A stretch of DNA of 64,000 nucleotides, taken from the NCBI GenBank assembly GCA_964247055.1, contig OZ176053.1, positions 8,618,001 through 8,682,000 of the forward strand. Direction: 5' to 3'. Source of the DNA: Paragordius varius. Its lineage: Eukaryota > Nematomorpha. The notes beneath the pieces were generated by a model. The model was not told where the DNA came from and did not search any database. It saw only the letters and a list, made by a program, of their open reading frames with translations. The translations under genes and the position numbers were made by a program. Positions 13,070 to 30,803 of this stretch are shown piece after piece. Within the stretch, counting starts at the first letter, position 1; the number at the start of each line of letters is the position of its first letter.

Positions 13070-13878
13070 AGATAACATCTCATGTTATGTGTGTCGACGT
13101 GTTTCATTTGATCTATGCCTCACGCCACCCTAGACCATTTCTTTTAAACTGGTCCAGGCGCACTGAAATACTATCGGCGCTGTAAGGAATCTGAACAGTG
13201 TCCTTTTGTAACTGGAACATCCTCTTAGCGTTGGAATCGTCGAGGGAGCTTGGCCTGGGGAGGTAAGCGTCTTACCGATCAATCTTATTACAAGCTTGTC
13301 CGCGCCAATCTTACTTACCCATCCATCAAATGTTGAATGATGTGGGAGTCCTCTCCAGCCATTTGTTGATAATGATTCCAGAGTCGCTATAGATTCTTAG
13401 CCCGTTCGCTTTCAGTGCACTGGCGGTTGAACATATTTTTGGCAGTGTTTTTTTCTTTTTTTCTACATTAGCAAAGTGGTTGGGTTTTCCGCATTTGTAA
13501 TTGCGGTTCCAGGCGGGACATTTGTTTATGAACACTTCCATCCCTTGCGCGAATGTGTCAGAGGTTTTGATTGTTGTGATCGATTAAAATTATTACCATT
13601 GCTATAATTTGTATTATCATTATATTTTTTACTGGACATGCTGGTGATATTGGCAATTGACATTGTCATGGTTGTGGCACTTTGGACTCTAAAAATTTCA
13701 AGTAACAAAGGATATAATATTTACATAGAACACAAAAAATATAGGAAATAATACAATTCAAATAACGGTGAAAGTTATGATATACAACCAAGGTATGTAT
13801 TTCACATTTGCATGTAACACAGAAAATTATGATATAAAAACAAAGTATATCTTTCAGATTTGCATAACATTGACCCAA
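13070..13878 (-). mobile_element. Ty3/gypsy-type LTR retrotransposon fossil (gag-pol junction)
   Basis: A patch on the minus strand less AT-rich than its surroundings. The part around 13,440-13,525 encodes a nucleocapsid-like zinc knuckle (CPAWNRNYKCGKPNHF) of the kind found near the start of gypsy-type polyproteins. No LTR pair, reverse transcriptase or integrase was seen. It is a broken fragment with several breaks and looks old. Its outer limits are approximate. Confidence 0.5.
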
Positions 13879-14007
13879 TATGGTGCCATTCTCTTTTTTA
13901 ATCTTTTGGGATGATTATAAGATTTGTAAGTCATTTGCTTCAGTTTCTGGAACATTGGCTGAATTAATCCGTTATTATTATTTATTTCCACTTCCAGGCA
14001 TTGTTTA

Positions 14008-15560
14008 TTAAGAAAGCATTATCCTTCCATATTTATCGTTGAAATTCTTCGTTATATATTTAACCATATTATTATTCCCCGTTGATTTAGCTTTTCTCCC
14101 ATTTTCTACTATTTCTAAACTCTTTTCTGACATACATTTATTATCCTTCCTCTTTACCCTTTGCACTTTTTCCTTTGCCACTACATTAATAACATTTTTT
14201 ATCGTTCCCCATAGTTGTTCGGAACTAGGGTTGGGCCCATTAGTCAATGACCTAGGATCATGACCTAGGTCATGACCATAGTCACGACTACGAAAAAAAT
14301 GACCTAGGTCAATTTTTTTATTTTTTTAATTTCATAATTTTTAAGAAAACAAAACCTTATATTATTTATATATGTATTATATTGGTTTAAAAATCATATG
14401 ATACATATTTTTATACTTGCTAAATCATAATAAAATCAGCCTTGTGGAAATTTTCCAATCAAAAACATCAAGCTACATGCAAATGCAATTACACCATATA
14501 TTTTAATAAAAACCGACCGAAGAAACATCTAAAAGAAGATAATGAAATAAATTATGACAGAAGGTGATGGTCGAAAGCAAGCTAAGTATTTAATCTCATA
14601 AATTGAGTGTTTAAAATTTCTGTTTTTAAGAAGAAATTAGCCAGAAACATTTACCAAAATTTATTTTTACATCCTCAACTATAAACATAGTTAAAAATAA
14701 ACATTTTCATAGTTTCATTCATAGTTTAAAACCGAATTATGCTATCCCAAATACAAAATAGATTTCTAATGAATTATTAAATTCATGTTATGAAGATATA
14801 TAAATAGAAATTGATGGAATATGTAATAATATTTCATTAATCGACGATTCATGTACCAATATTCGTAGGGATCAAATAATTAATATTATTGACCAAGGAC
14901 CCCAAAAATCATTTTTTATTAAGTGTATTGACACATCTTATTATAATAAGATTGCCGAATATATCTATAACATAATGGAACCAATTATAAAAGATATTGA
15001 TTAAAAATTAATTTCATTGTGACCGATAATGCAGCCAACACGAAGGCTGCTGGAAATTTGATTAATAAAGAATTGCCTAATATAATATGGCATGGATGCC
15101 AATGTCATATTATATATAATTTGATCAAAAAATATATTAAACTTAATAAGATTAATGTAATTTTAAATGTAGTGCGCTCGATTGTAGATTGGATTAAATC
15201 TAATAAAGGTGAATGTATACTTTATAAAAAATATATACTTTATGTAAAAACATCTTTTATGTAATTTAACCAAGTATTTATATATGTAGTTATTTATTAT
15301 TGGCAATAACATATGGCAAGACCTAGGTCTGACCCCCTTTTTTGAAAAAGGGGGTCAAAATCACAACCCTTTTCGGAACTACATTCAATTGTCAGATCTA
15401 TATAATCCATCTTTTGTTTCTGATCTAATACAATTCGGAATGTTCTGGGTGTCATATCTGGATGTCTGTTTAACATTATTTTTCATGATTTTAAGTTTGA
15501 TTTTTGTTATAAAAAGCACAATACAGGAGAAAAATGCATAATTAAATTTTAACCAAAAAC
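14008..15560 (-). mobile_element. LINE ORF2 fragment, interrupted by a hAT element
   Basis: Minus-strand pieces on both sides of the hAT insert belong to one non-LTR retrotransposon. The right piece (about 15,385-15,545) reads KQTSRYDTQNIPN, matching the 'RFDTxKL' region. The left piece (14,008-14,225) reads SEQLWGTIKNVINVVAKEK and then SEKSLEIVENGRKAK, matching the 'WisketleliekRR' linker between endonuclease and reverse transcriptase. Neither the endonuclease nor the RT core is present here. It is a dead truncated copy; the clade was not determined. Confidence 0.7.
14226..15371 (+). mobile_element. hAT transposon derivative with DUF659-type transposase remnant, 8-bp target duplication
   Basis: A 1,146-bp element inside the LINE. 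The target duplication TTCGGAAC is perfect at 14,218-14,225 and 15,372-15,379. The ends are TAGGGTTGGGCCCATTAG on the left and, inverted, AAGGGTTGTGATTTTGACCC on the right. A GACCTAGGTCA-type sub-terminal motif repeats at 14,250-14,314, with a related ACCTAGGTC near 15,322. On the plus strand, about 14,800-15,200 encodes a degraded transposase core (IKCIDTSYYNKIAEYIYN, then VTDNAANTKAAGNLI and IIWHGCQCHI), typical of hAT DUF659 proteins. The N-terminal zinc finger and C-terminal dimerisation part are gone. It is non-autonomous. Confidence 0.88.
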
Positions 15561-15824
15561 TTTCCAAAAGTAGGTTAATACCACTGAGCTCTGGGATATG
15601 TAAATTATCCCAATATGTCATCGCGAATGAAAAAGTGAAAATATTTTATGATAAATTTTAAAGGCGATGGAATGCATCAAAATTTGTTTTAGATATTTTT
15701 TTATATTTGCCAAGGAGAATCTTACACCAAAGAAAATACTGTTAATTAAATTTTAAATATCATCCAAATCGCAAAAGTTTAAACACTGCACAAAAATCTA
15801 TGTCATACTTGAACGAGTTAAAAA

Positions 15825-17416
15825 ATGTTTTCACATATTGAAAAAATTGCACTCAACAGTTTACGAGTTTCATTTAGACGATTCTTAAGTCAACAAAAAG
15901 ATGGTTTGTTTGATATATATTTGTTAGAAATTATTAGGGACGATTCTACTCCACAATCCTTAAAAATTTTAGCCGAATATATATCAAAATCTCTTCCGAA
16001 ATATGTCCAAAAAGCGGATATTGTATTAGGTTAAATAAATTTATAAAAATAGGCAATGAACTTGAAGTTAAAATATGTCCTCAGGGAATATTTCCGACTA
16101 TAGCTTTTTTAAAAGATCATCACACCACTCAATTTACTAATATTATTGATATCACAGCCATAGATGTTCCTACGAGAAAATATCGATTTGAAGTTTATAA
16201 TTTACTAAATAATTAGTTAATATACCATTTTTTATCATTGAAATACAACCAAAGAATTAGATTACAATCTTATACTGATGAGCTGACACCGGTAGACTCC
16301 ATCACACCTATTTTTGAAGGTGCCAATTGGTTTGAAAGAGAAGTTTGTCTAATCTTTATTGCCAGATATATGATATGTTTGGGATATTTTTTACAAATCA
16401 CCCTGATTTAAGGAGGATATTAACAGATTATGGCTTTCAAGGCCATCCATTACGCAAGGATTTTCCTCTAAGCGGATTCAACGAGGTATTAATTTTTTTG
16501 CACCTATTTTTCAATTTGCAGATAAAAATTGTGTTTATGACATATATCCCGAAATTATAGAATTATGCATTAACGAAATTAAAATTTTAATTTTTAGAAT
16601 TTTTAGGTACCGTAAATTTTTATATTTTGCGATATATGTTTTTATTTCACTACCTTTCACTTTTTTGCCCTAATTTTCCTTTTGGGGTATTTTTGTATCC
16701 CAGAGCTCTATTTTTGAAATTTTAATAATAAACATTGTTCGCATGTTTTACATAAAAAGGTTATATTTTTTACAGTTTTGTGACTTCTAGAGTCTAAAAT
16801 TGGACAGCCCCAAAACAGATGAAAAGAACTGCTGATATTGAAATCAAAATATATTAAGTTTTTTGCTAGTAAAATGTAGCCTGAAAGCTTTTTTAAAGAT
16901 AATTATTTACTTTTAATCATCATTTATTTGCCTATTGCATTAACGATTTCAAAAATTTTATAAAAAAATGGCGAAAGTTTGAGAGAAGTATTTTTTACAA
17001 TTTTGCATTAAAAATAATTTTTTTTATAATGCGCATAAAAGGCTAAAGAAATCATATTTGTAAATTCGGCTCAAAGCCTAAATACTTTTTAAACTATCAA
17101 ATAGAAATCGCTCTGGGATTAAAACTACGCCAAAAGGTAATGGCGAGTCAAAATGATTTATATTTTATGATCTTAAAAAATTGTTATATATAAAAAATTT
17201 TTACGTTATATTACATAGGTCCGATACGATGATGAATATAATTTGGTCGTTACGGAACCGCTTGAATTGACTCAGGAATACAGAAAATTTGATTTAAACA
17301 CGCCTTGGGAAGTGTTTCCAACCATGAAACAAGATATTGTTAAACAAGAATTGGCAGAAAAACAAAAAATAGCAACCTCAGAAAAAGCATCCAAAGAAGA
17401 CAAAAATAATTTATAA
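15825..17416 (+). CDS. NDUFS3: NDUFS3, mitochondrial complex I 30-kDa subunit
   Basis: Five exons give 262 residues (human precursor 264): 15,825-16,029; 16,053-16,192; 16,217-16,342; 16,366-16,485; 17,219-17,416. Introns 1-3 are only 23, 24 and 23 nt (GT-AG); intron 4 is 733 bp. Residues 1-25 are Arg-rich without acids ([15 protein letters not shown]), a likely mitochondrial targeting peptide. The family signature is intact: [33 protein letters not shown] and KDFPLSGF, then EVRYDD and [17 protein letters not shown]3 sits in the hydrophilic arm next to the terminal Fe-S clusters and the quinone channel. Splicing is forced: without the three tiny introns, the conserved blocks fall in different frames or hit stops. 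Intron 4 is largely a MITE. Confidence 0.95.
16659..17157. mobile_element. MITE in NDUFS3 intron 4
   Basis: Inverted ends of about 40-50 bp. The left contains CCTTTTGGGGTATTTTTGTA and then CCCAGAGC; the right read inverted has CCTTTTGGCGTAGTTTTAAT and then CCCAGAGC. It has no coding capacity and occupies about two thirds of the intron. Related sequence occurs at 1-240 and around 10,885-11,110. The exact outer ends and target duplication are unclear. Confidence 0.65.
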
Positions 17417-18429
17417 ACAGATAATTGCATGTTTGAATTTAGATCCAATTTAATAGACGCTAACTAAATTCATAATTATCTTATAATGCAGTAGACTAAT
17501 TTGTTGCGCATTTTATAAGCTGTGAAATTTGGATTAGTTATAGCCAATGTTATATATAATTTTTATTTTAAGCCATTTGTATTTATAATTTATAGCAGCA
17601 AATTTTTTAATTTGTGCAGGAGAGTTTTAGTAAATACTAATTACATTTTGGAAAATATATACTTTATATTACATTGTTCAATCAATTAATTAAAAAAAGT
17701 CTTTGAAAACATTTATGTGTTGTATAATTTTTTAAGCCGTTTGTTATGGTGTTAGACCTCGTGTTTGGGTGGTATTATATGAAGTTTTTTTAGTTTTCAA
17801 ACGTCATCTTTACATAATATATTATTTTAGCTGGATATTTCTTAATATCTATTTTTTATATTTTCAAATAATATGGTTATAAAATAAATTAAAATGGGTT
17901 AATAAATTTACATCTTTTTGTTTTCTGTATTTGGTAAGGGTTTATATTTTTTTGTTTAGTTGTAATGAGGGATACAGAGTTTGGAATCGACATTTTGATT
18001 CATTTGATTTGGACAAGGCGAAGTTTTAAAACAATATCTAAGAAATGGCTGGATGTCTTGCTTATATTATTGACACTTAATTATAATTTTAAGCGAGTTG
18101 TACTTTAATATGTATTATTTCTGAATTTTCCATATGGCCTGAAAAATTGCAAAATTAGGGATTTAACAAATGCAGTGTTATAAAAAAGCCGGCAAACTAA
18201 TATGGCATACATTCGATTTTTTAATATACATAATCATACTTAATAATAATATGAGCTTAAAAGTACCTGTTACTTTCTACGATTTTAAACCAATATTTAT
18301 TCCATTTAAATAATTATTTGCAAATCAATAATTCTATAATATATTATTGAAATCGATTTAACTTTTCTATCAAAAGATATACTTTGCACCCGAAACCTCT
18401 GGATATAAAAAAGTTAAAATAGATAATAT
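17417..18429. other. Convergent spacer between NDUFS3 and RARS2
   Basis: The two genes face each other across about 1 kb. No coding or structured element was recognised. Terminators and poly(A) sites for both genes must lie here; AT-richness makes AATAAA-like hexamers uninformative. Confidence 0.5.
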
Positions 18430-21400
18430 TTAACATTTATTTAATGGTTCAAGGCCAAGCAACCTTAAATTTTGTGAGATCAAGAGCCTCATACAATGGA
18501 ATATATAAAGCATGTATAATTTGGATCTTTCCGTTGGTAATTGATTAATATGGATATGATTATAGGCATGATTGATTTTATGACACAATTTAAAGAGATG
18601 GCGAAGGTATATTTTTGGCTCAAAATTTTCCAATGTCGGATAAACCGATTCCTTCATTTCTAGAATTAGGGGTGGTATCTCATTCAAAATCACATGCTGA
18701 GTTTCATTGAGGTTAGGCATAGGATCATTTAAAAAACCCATAGCTTGAATTTCAGGTAAATATTCCCATTTTCGTTCAATGCTAATAAATGAACATATTT
18801 TAAAAATGATGTATTATTTATTCTATTAATTTACAATAATTTATATATTTAATAAAACATGTGTATTTTGGTATCTTTGATAAGTAGTTAAGCTAACATG
18901 TTAACATTTCAACATTTATATAAAATATTATGGATAAAAAGCCTACATTCAGAGCAGGGGTGTCCAACACGCAGTCCGCGGGACTCGTGTGGCCTTCCAT
19001 AGACATTAAGTGCGGTCCGCGAAAAAGTTGGAAATCCATGATTTCCAAAAAAATGCTCATAAAATCTTAGTAAAATTGATATTTTCTAAACAAATTTTTA
19101 AATAAGTCTATCCAATTGGCAACGAACTAGTGAAAAATGTTCTATTGTGTTTGCTTTTTACAGTATTACGTTTAAAAATTAATCAAATAATCTATGCCCA
19201 TATATATTTCTAATGCTGCCTGTCGAATTTTTTAATTTAAAAATGCAGCATGCGAAGCCATTTGTGCTGAACACCCATTAATTATAGTAAAAAAAATGCA
19301 CACTTGTACAATCGTGAATGAGTGTATTGCAATAAGTTTCCACTTTCTTTAGTATCATTTAAAGCATTCTTCCAACTAAAATGGTAGCTATGACCGCGAG
19401 TTTGATTAAGAGTGTTTACTATAATGCTTGATAGAGCTAATTGTTTAGCCACATAATCAATAGTTTCTGTATCCATGTCAATTTTCGTGGCTATCATAAT
19501 AAAAAATTATCAAAATACCAATTTAATTTTTTGATATTTAGAGATGTATATAAAACCGTTTTTGTTCCGATTTAAAGTCAATTATTTTGTATGTGGTTTT
19601 GGTTCAAATATGTTTTTTTCAATTATAGTTTTTGACAAAATGGTCCTTTACAAATATAATTCTATCAGATAGCTTAGTTGTTTTAATAAAGTATGAAGGC
19701 CATAATACTATAATAAACTATTATTTCATTATACATTACTATGTTCTGAATAATTTAAAAACATGCTTTTAACAAAATATAAATCAAAGGTTAACATAGA
19801 ATAAAAATTGAAAAAAGAAATTGGATTTGCTCTTTCGCTGAAAAAATATAATCCCGGTTCCAGAGACTCAGTTTTAATCCCTATGTGGCTAATTAAAAAA
19901 TTAATGATACATTTATAATTTTTTTATCCAAAAAAAATTAGAAATATTTTTTTACATTGTTTGAAAAATTTATATAGGCTTAGATATTTCCAATTAATAA
20001 ATGTCTTTTACTTTTGCGAGCCAATAATTTAGTACGCATTTTGTTTGTGCCTTCGTTGATAATGTCATTTATGTAAACGTTCGTTCCATCTCGACTCCTC
20101 ATCCCAATAACTCGGCCAAATTTGACATGTTTAAATCTTTAATCATAGAAATTAATATTAAAAAATTAATATTTTTTATCAAAAAAACGATGGATGAAAA
20201 ACAGAAAAAAATGACATATCTTGTTTGCGCGTTAATTTTAACCGAAAAAACATATTACATCTCGAAAATCTGTTTCAAGCAAGTGAACATGTTAATGGTA
20301 TATATTAAAAAAATAGGGTTTAATCTAAAACTTTTAACATTCTAAATAGATCGCTCAATAAAAGATTATTACAACTCATTTATATTAAATACGGAAAAGG
20401 GAATACTACATCTAAATAAACATTTCAAATAAAAATCGTTCATACGAAATGGCAAAAAATCTTAAAAATATACTTGACGTTGTGAGTCTCGTCGGGAAAA
20501 GATTCGGTTAAAATTTCAAACAATGCCTGAAAGTGAAGATCTTGGCCAATGTCAACCTTTAATTATAAAGCATAAAATATATACATTTAATTATTTTACA
20601 AAAAATACATCGGTATATATATAAAATAATATTGAAATATTCACATAAATATTAACTAGTTTAAGGTTAATAAATATTAATTTTGAGTTTTATAGGTGTT
20701 AAAAAATTGGCTTTAAATATCAACCAAGATATTTTTTAAGATTATAAATTATATTTAAAAAGCGTAATGCGAAAGTCATCTATTAGTCTCATTATTATAA
20801 GTCTACCGTAACATTTTAAACCAAATAGCATCTATCGGATTTTAAAACCAAACTTTTTATGTTATGTTTAATCATTAATTAAATTTTTTTCTTATCAATA
20901 TTATGTTTTGCAATGTTTCCTTAATGTTTCGAGGGATGGAATTAAATGCTTTATGAAAAGGACCAGATGTTGGTTTTATTTCGGAGACAGTATTTACTAT
21001 TTACATTCCCATTTCAGTACAACCGCCATACCAATTACTTTATGCTGATGGCTTTGTCATTACAGCCACTCCCGAATACGAATTAGGAGCGAATTCTTAA
21101 AATGAAAAATCTTCTAACAAAACACGGTCTCAACATAAATTCGGTAAAGTCTAAAATAATGATAACAGGAGACAAAACCGTAACACTCCAACATTCTTGA
21201 TGAGTTTGTCATGAAGAGGTTAAATTTAATTCCATATGCCCCTCTTACAATACATGGGCGCATAAAAAATGCTAAAACAAAAGATGCGTAAATAATAATA
21301 TTGATGTTTACCATGAAAAACCAATCTAATGTTAAATATGATAATACCCCCTAGATCAGTAGTAATTAAAAGTATTAAGTATAAAATAAAAACGAGTTTC

Positions 21401-22776
21401 TGCTACTTAGAATTTTTACTAATGTAGATAAATCAAAAACCACACTATTTCATTGTAAGAAATGGGCTATGCCTATGAAACGCTACCGCTTACAAAAACA
21501 GCACAAACCGACTCCGAAACACCTATCTCTAATATGTATATATATATATATATATATACATAATATCCCAGATTACTAGGATACAATTACATCCTATTGA
21601 AAAATGCATGCGCATATCATGTAAACAAATGATGGATTGAATCTGTGCTAAAAATAAAAAAAACGCTTTGATGGTTTAAATTAAATGTATTCTGAGTAAA
21701 CCGCCTATGAAGAACTATATGATGCTAGCATTTATGGTACCTTACAATATTATGGGAGGAGAATAAGTCATTAAAATGATCAAATAATGAGATACCCCAC
21801 CCTATAAATAATTTGAGCGTCACGACTTTTTAAAAAAATGTTTTTAAAATGTAATTATTAAATATTTTAGTGAAAAACGGCTTGAATACTCACAAAATAA
21901 TATAGAGAATCTGGATGATATTCTTGGATTCTATGCAAAGCAGCAGCGATATCTCTGAATATTTATTATTTGATGTAACCTGGCGAGATAAAGGGTGAGA
22001 GTGTTTGACTTTTGAAGACATACGGTTTCCCCACTTTTTAGATTATATAAACAGGAACCGTTTCTAACATTATATACCATATTTAATATACTCATTACGT
22101 ATTTTGCCCATTTTTTGCAACTTGTATATAATATTCTTGACGTTTATATAATTGGATTCGTAATCATAATCATCAAAGTTTACCCTTAAAGCCTATATAT
22201 CAACCGCATATACTTGATAAACTTTTTTGTATTCTTGAAAACTGATATTCTTGATCTGATCTAAAAGAGTGGAGTAAAAGGTATCGTTATGTAATTTTTC
22301 CAAAATTTTGGTGACATCATTTTCGTTGGGTTTTTCCATATTTATTTTACGATAAGCCTTTGCATTATAAAATTTTCATATACAGTATTTAAATGAGCCA
22401 TGGTAATCGTATTATTGACAATTTCTTGGTTAAATAACTTCGTTAAACCATATAAAAGAAGTGCTTAAGTAGACATATAAAAAATACCAATTTGATAACC
22501 AGTGTCCCCAATATAATTTATTTTTGTTACATTTTTTCCACATAAACCAAAAAGATTAGCAGTATAGTTGCCAATCAAGGTAGATCTTAAATGGCCAGCA
22601 TGAAAAAACTTTGCTAAATTAGGTGAGCTATAGTCCAACAAAACATGCTCATGACTTTGCGCATTATATAAAAGTCCTTTTGACAGGAATATATTTTTGA
22701 GTAAATGCTCCTAATTTTTATTTTAGGTTACTGGGAAATCGGTAAATTTGAAAACTTTGTCAGCTGCTAAGCACAT
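18430..22776 (-). CDS. RARS2: Mitochondrial-type arginyl-tRNA synthetase (class I)
   Basis: Eleven minus-strand exons join in frame to 494 residues: 22,776-22,732; 22,710-22,488; 22,463-22,384; 22,357-22,214; 22,192-22,092; 22,063-21,980; 21,954-21,894; 20,556-20,474; 20,136-20,012; 19,490-19,304; 18,781-18,430. Introns 1-6 are 21, 24, 26, 21, 28 and 25 nt; the rest are 1,337, 337, 521 and 522 bp. It attaches Arg to tRNA-Arg. The ATP-site signature is HAGHLRSTLIGN, after DYSSPN. LARDIAAALHRI, HVKFGRVIGM and the anticodon-domain QYTHSRL follow, and the end LLGLEPLNKC resembles RARS2 LLGITPVCRM. The KMSKS loop is degenerate (GMRSRDG), as usual in RARS2. The N-terminus is about 100 residues shorter than human RARS2 and has no obvious targeting peptide. 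The start at 22,776 is the first in-frame ATG after a stop. Confidence 0.93.
18955..19279 (+). mobile_element. hAT-type MITE in RARS2 intron 10
   Basis: A 325-bp element beginning CAGGGGTGTCCAACACGCAG and ending GCGAAGCCATTTGTGCTGAA followed by CACCCATTA. Octamers outside the ends (ATTCAGAG and AATTATAG-like) are only partly alike. Same family, in opposite orientation, as 36,404-36,661; they share an internal TTGCCAATTGGA(C/T)AGACTTATTT-like block. It accounts for most of the 522-bp intron. Confidence 0.7.
20935..21310 (+). mobile_element. LINE reverse transcriptase fragment in RARS2 intron 7
   Basis: Plus strand, opposite to the host gene. It encodes a decayed RT catalytic region YQLLYADGFVITATPEYELG (the usual LLYADDlvl, with the second catalytic Asp read as Gly). 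A frame change follows, then MKNLLTKHGLNINSVKSKIM and a stretch like the zinc-finger end of these LINEs (FNSICPSYNTWAHKKC). Several stops and frame changes mark it as dead. Ends are approximate. Confidence 0.75.
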
Positions 22777-22817
22777 TAATTTTTACGTCATACATTGCAT
22801 AAAACATCCGATAAAAC
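22777..22817. promoter_or_regulatory. Bidirectional promoter candidate between RARS2 and ACAT2
   Basis: Only 41 bp separate the two divergent start codons, with stops in frame upstream of both. The interval contains TTACGTCA at 22,783-22,790 (TGACGTAA on the other strand), an 8-bp CRE/ATF-type element. The sequence shows the spacing and the motif; promoter activity is inferred. Transcripts must either have very short leaders or begin inside the neighbour's coding region. Confidence 0.55.
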
Positions 22818-28036
<5,219 letters not shown>

Positions 28037-28348
28037 TTTTTTAGCTTATAATTTTACAAACATAACTCACGACACTGCCTTATTATTGTATGTACACTTT
28101 TGCACAAAAATTCACAAACAATCATCAATTATAAATTTATGCCAATAAATTCTAATATTAAATGAATGTAAAAATAGAATTATAGTATATTAGCATAATC
28201 CAAAATTTTGAGCAATCTTTTTCATACTAGCCATCATTTCTGTATCTGGTAAATTTATGGCGTCCATACTCGGATCTACATCAAATGTAAAATATTAGTT
28301 TATAGAGAATATAGCTCTTAAATTGTTTCAATCAATAATTATCTAAGG
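28037..28348. other. Spacer between ACAT2 and the hAT element
   Basis: Holds the ACAT2 poly(A) signal and, at its right edge, the hAT target duplication ATCTAAGG (28,341-28,348). Nothing else recognised. Confidence 0.55.
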
Positions 28349-30747
28349 CAGTGGTACTCACCAAAAAAATTTGACGGGCCAAATAAAACATATTTTTTTT
28401 CTAGGGCCATGAACCTTATAATGGCAAATATTCCATAGATATTTGACATATACGCACATATTTATATTCAAAATCAGCACACTCAATTTTTTGCGGATCG
28501 CATGTAAATCCAGCTTAAAATTCGTTTTGCACTATTTTGTTTAAAAAATGTAGTTGTTTAACAGTTAGCTTTGATGGTGCACCATCGTAAGCTATCCAGC
28601 TTTTTCTGAAATAGTTCTTTACAATACAATCTGTTTTTAGCAGTTTGAGTTGTTTTTAATAACAACATTTATTTTGATATTAACCAATAATTTTTGACAA
28701 ATTTGGTTTCGCCTCATTACAGGCCAATCTTAATACGTCGTCCATACCATCATCGGTTAAGCGATTTCTATATAAATTGTTGACATACTTCATTTAATGT
28801 GCCGTCTCAAACGTGTAAGTTGAGGAAAAAACAGTTACTATCAATTGAGCACTTTTTTACATTTCCATATTTATTTGGCACATTTTGCCAAAACTTTACA
28901 TATCTTGCTTCTTTACGGTTCATTTTGAATATAGCTTCCAAATTGAATTCATCTACGAATTCTAATGATATGCGCCTGATCGAAACCGAAATGCTCAAGT
29001 TGCTTAATATTGGATATATCCATATGTCATGGTTCAACGAGTTTTTGCAATTTTAATATTTAATTCTTGAAATCTGAATTTGTCTCATTAGATAAAAGTG
29101 TTAAACGATTGTCTGTTATTAAATTAATCTCCACGGTAAATTCCATATTTCTTCATGAATAGTTCTAAGTGTTGGAAAATATAGGAATGTTTTATTTATA
29201 AAATATTGTTTATATATTATTAATTTTTTTCAAAATATATTAGCAAATTGGGTTTTATTTTGCTCCCTTGACGACTTGTATTAAAAATACTAATTTTATA
29301 AGTAATGTCGCAAAGGTAGGCTAATAAAACCCACCGTTTGTCACAATTAATTTTCTCGCCAAACTTTTTGTTTCTTTTATAAATAATAGCATTTCATGTC
29401 TTAAAACAAATAATCTATTTAATCTTTGCTAAGGCTTAAACATCTCACAGTGGTGTACAAAAGAATATCATTAAACTTACTGTGGATATCTTTCAGAATG
29501 TTTTTTATTTATGGCGGTTGTCTCCACGGATGTTGTTAACTATATCCACAACTTTAATTACTGAATTAAGTGATTCATCTTTTACACATGAAACCAAGTT
29601 TTGCTGATGACTAAAGCAGTGAAAGGATAAAATATTTTGCAAATTATATTTGCTTTTCAAAAGAGGAACAAATCCTTTTTTATTCCAATTATAGAGGGAC
29701 AGCCATTTGTGCAGATCAAAACCAATTTTTTCATAGATATACCATTATTATCGAAAAAAGTGCTAATTATTTCGAGAAAATCACTTCCTTTCGTGGTATT
29801 ATTCATTGGTAATAATTTTAAATATTCCTCTTTGATTATGTTGTCGTTGCCAAATCTCACGAAGAGCACACATTGGGTTGAACTAATATCAGTGCTAAAA
29901 TCAATAGCAATACTAAAATATTTGCAGTTTTTCAGAGCCAATATTGTATTGTTATTAATATATTAAATATTAACAATGCGTCGAGCACATGTTGAATCAG
30001 AAAGTAGAAGTTTTTTAATTTGCCTCATGATTTGATCTTTCTTATGGAATTTATAAAATATAAAGTGCAACATTTGTTAGACATTCTTTTATTAGTTGGA
30101 AATCAATAAACAGTTTCTTATTTTTTCAAGCCAATGTTACACTTTTTCCTGGGAGAAAGCTATGGACATAATATATTTTTCTTTCTGGTGTAATTCCATG
30201 ATCTTTATATATTCGTTTCTTTCCTCATGATTTTCCGGTAATTTATGAAAATAATGGATTGTAAAATGTCTTTTAATTTTGTATTTTTTTATAATTATGT
30301 TTCTTACATATAAGGCAGGTAACAACATATTTATTTAAAACGACTAAGACATATTTTTTCCCATTCTTTTTCAAAGGAGGATTAACATCGGATAATTTAA
30401 CATTAGATGTCATTCTTTGATTTATGTTTAATTATGTAAATTTTTTAAACAATAGGAATATTGATTATATAAAAAAACAGGTCGAAATTTAATTATGTTG
30501 ATTTTATTTTATGGGAATGAGTTATAAAATTTGCAGGATAGCAAAGAAAAGAATATGTATAGGGAAATCTTTCATATTGGAAAAATAAAAATCACCAAAA
30601 TCCAATCTAAAGAAAATAAATTATTAAAATGAGCGAAAATTCGTTTGTGAAAAATTCATCAATTAAAAATTTGAGTATCAATATTGTCATATAGCCATTT
30701 TAAAGTACCCTTAGGGCCGCATGCGGCCCGCGGTTTGAGTACCATTG
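28349..30747 (-). mobile_element. Decayed full-length hAT transposon (ZBED5/FAM200-like, Buster group)
   Basis: A 2,399-bp element with a perfect 8-bp target duplication ATCTAAGG (28,341-28,348 and 30,748-30,755). The ends are CAGTGGTACTCACC and, inverted, CAATGGTACTCAAACC. The transposase runs on the minus strand. A BED-type finger lies near 30,240-30,410 (VVTCLICKK, then IKRHFTIHYF). The catalytic core near 29,657-29,941 reads FSIAIDFSTDISSTQC, then LVLICTNGCPSIIGIKK, like the SLALDESTD / GVTTDGAPAMVGKK motifs. The C-terminal part near 28,800-29,040 reads FWQNVPNKYGNVKKC. Several stops and frame changes separate these parts, so it is inactive. The TA-centred duplication fits the Buster pattern nnnTAnnn. 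Confidence 0.92.
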
Positions 30748-30803
30748 ATCTAAGGGATTTTTAGTTTTTTTAAATAATCCGCTATTTTTAAATTATTAGA
30801 AAA

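Noticed and set aside
16030-16365. NDUFS3 as a frameshifted pseudogene
   Set aside because: Each apparent break is removed exactly by a GT-AG segment of 23-24 nt, and the same pattern occurs in six other genes, so splicing explains it better.
28799-29966. Plus-strand frames at 28,799-29,056 and 29,637-29,966
   Set aside because: They are antisense shadows of the hAT transposase, which reads on the minus strand.
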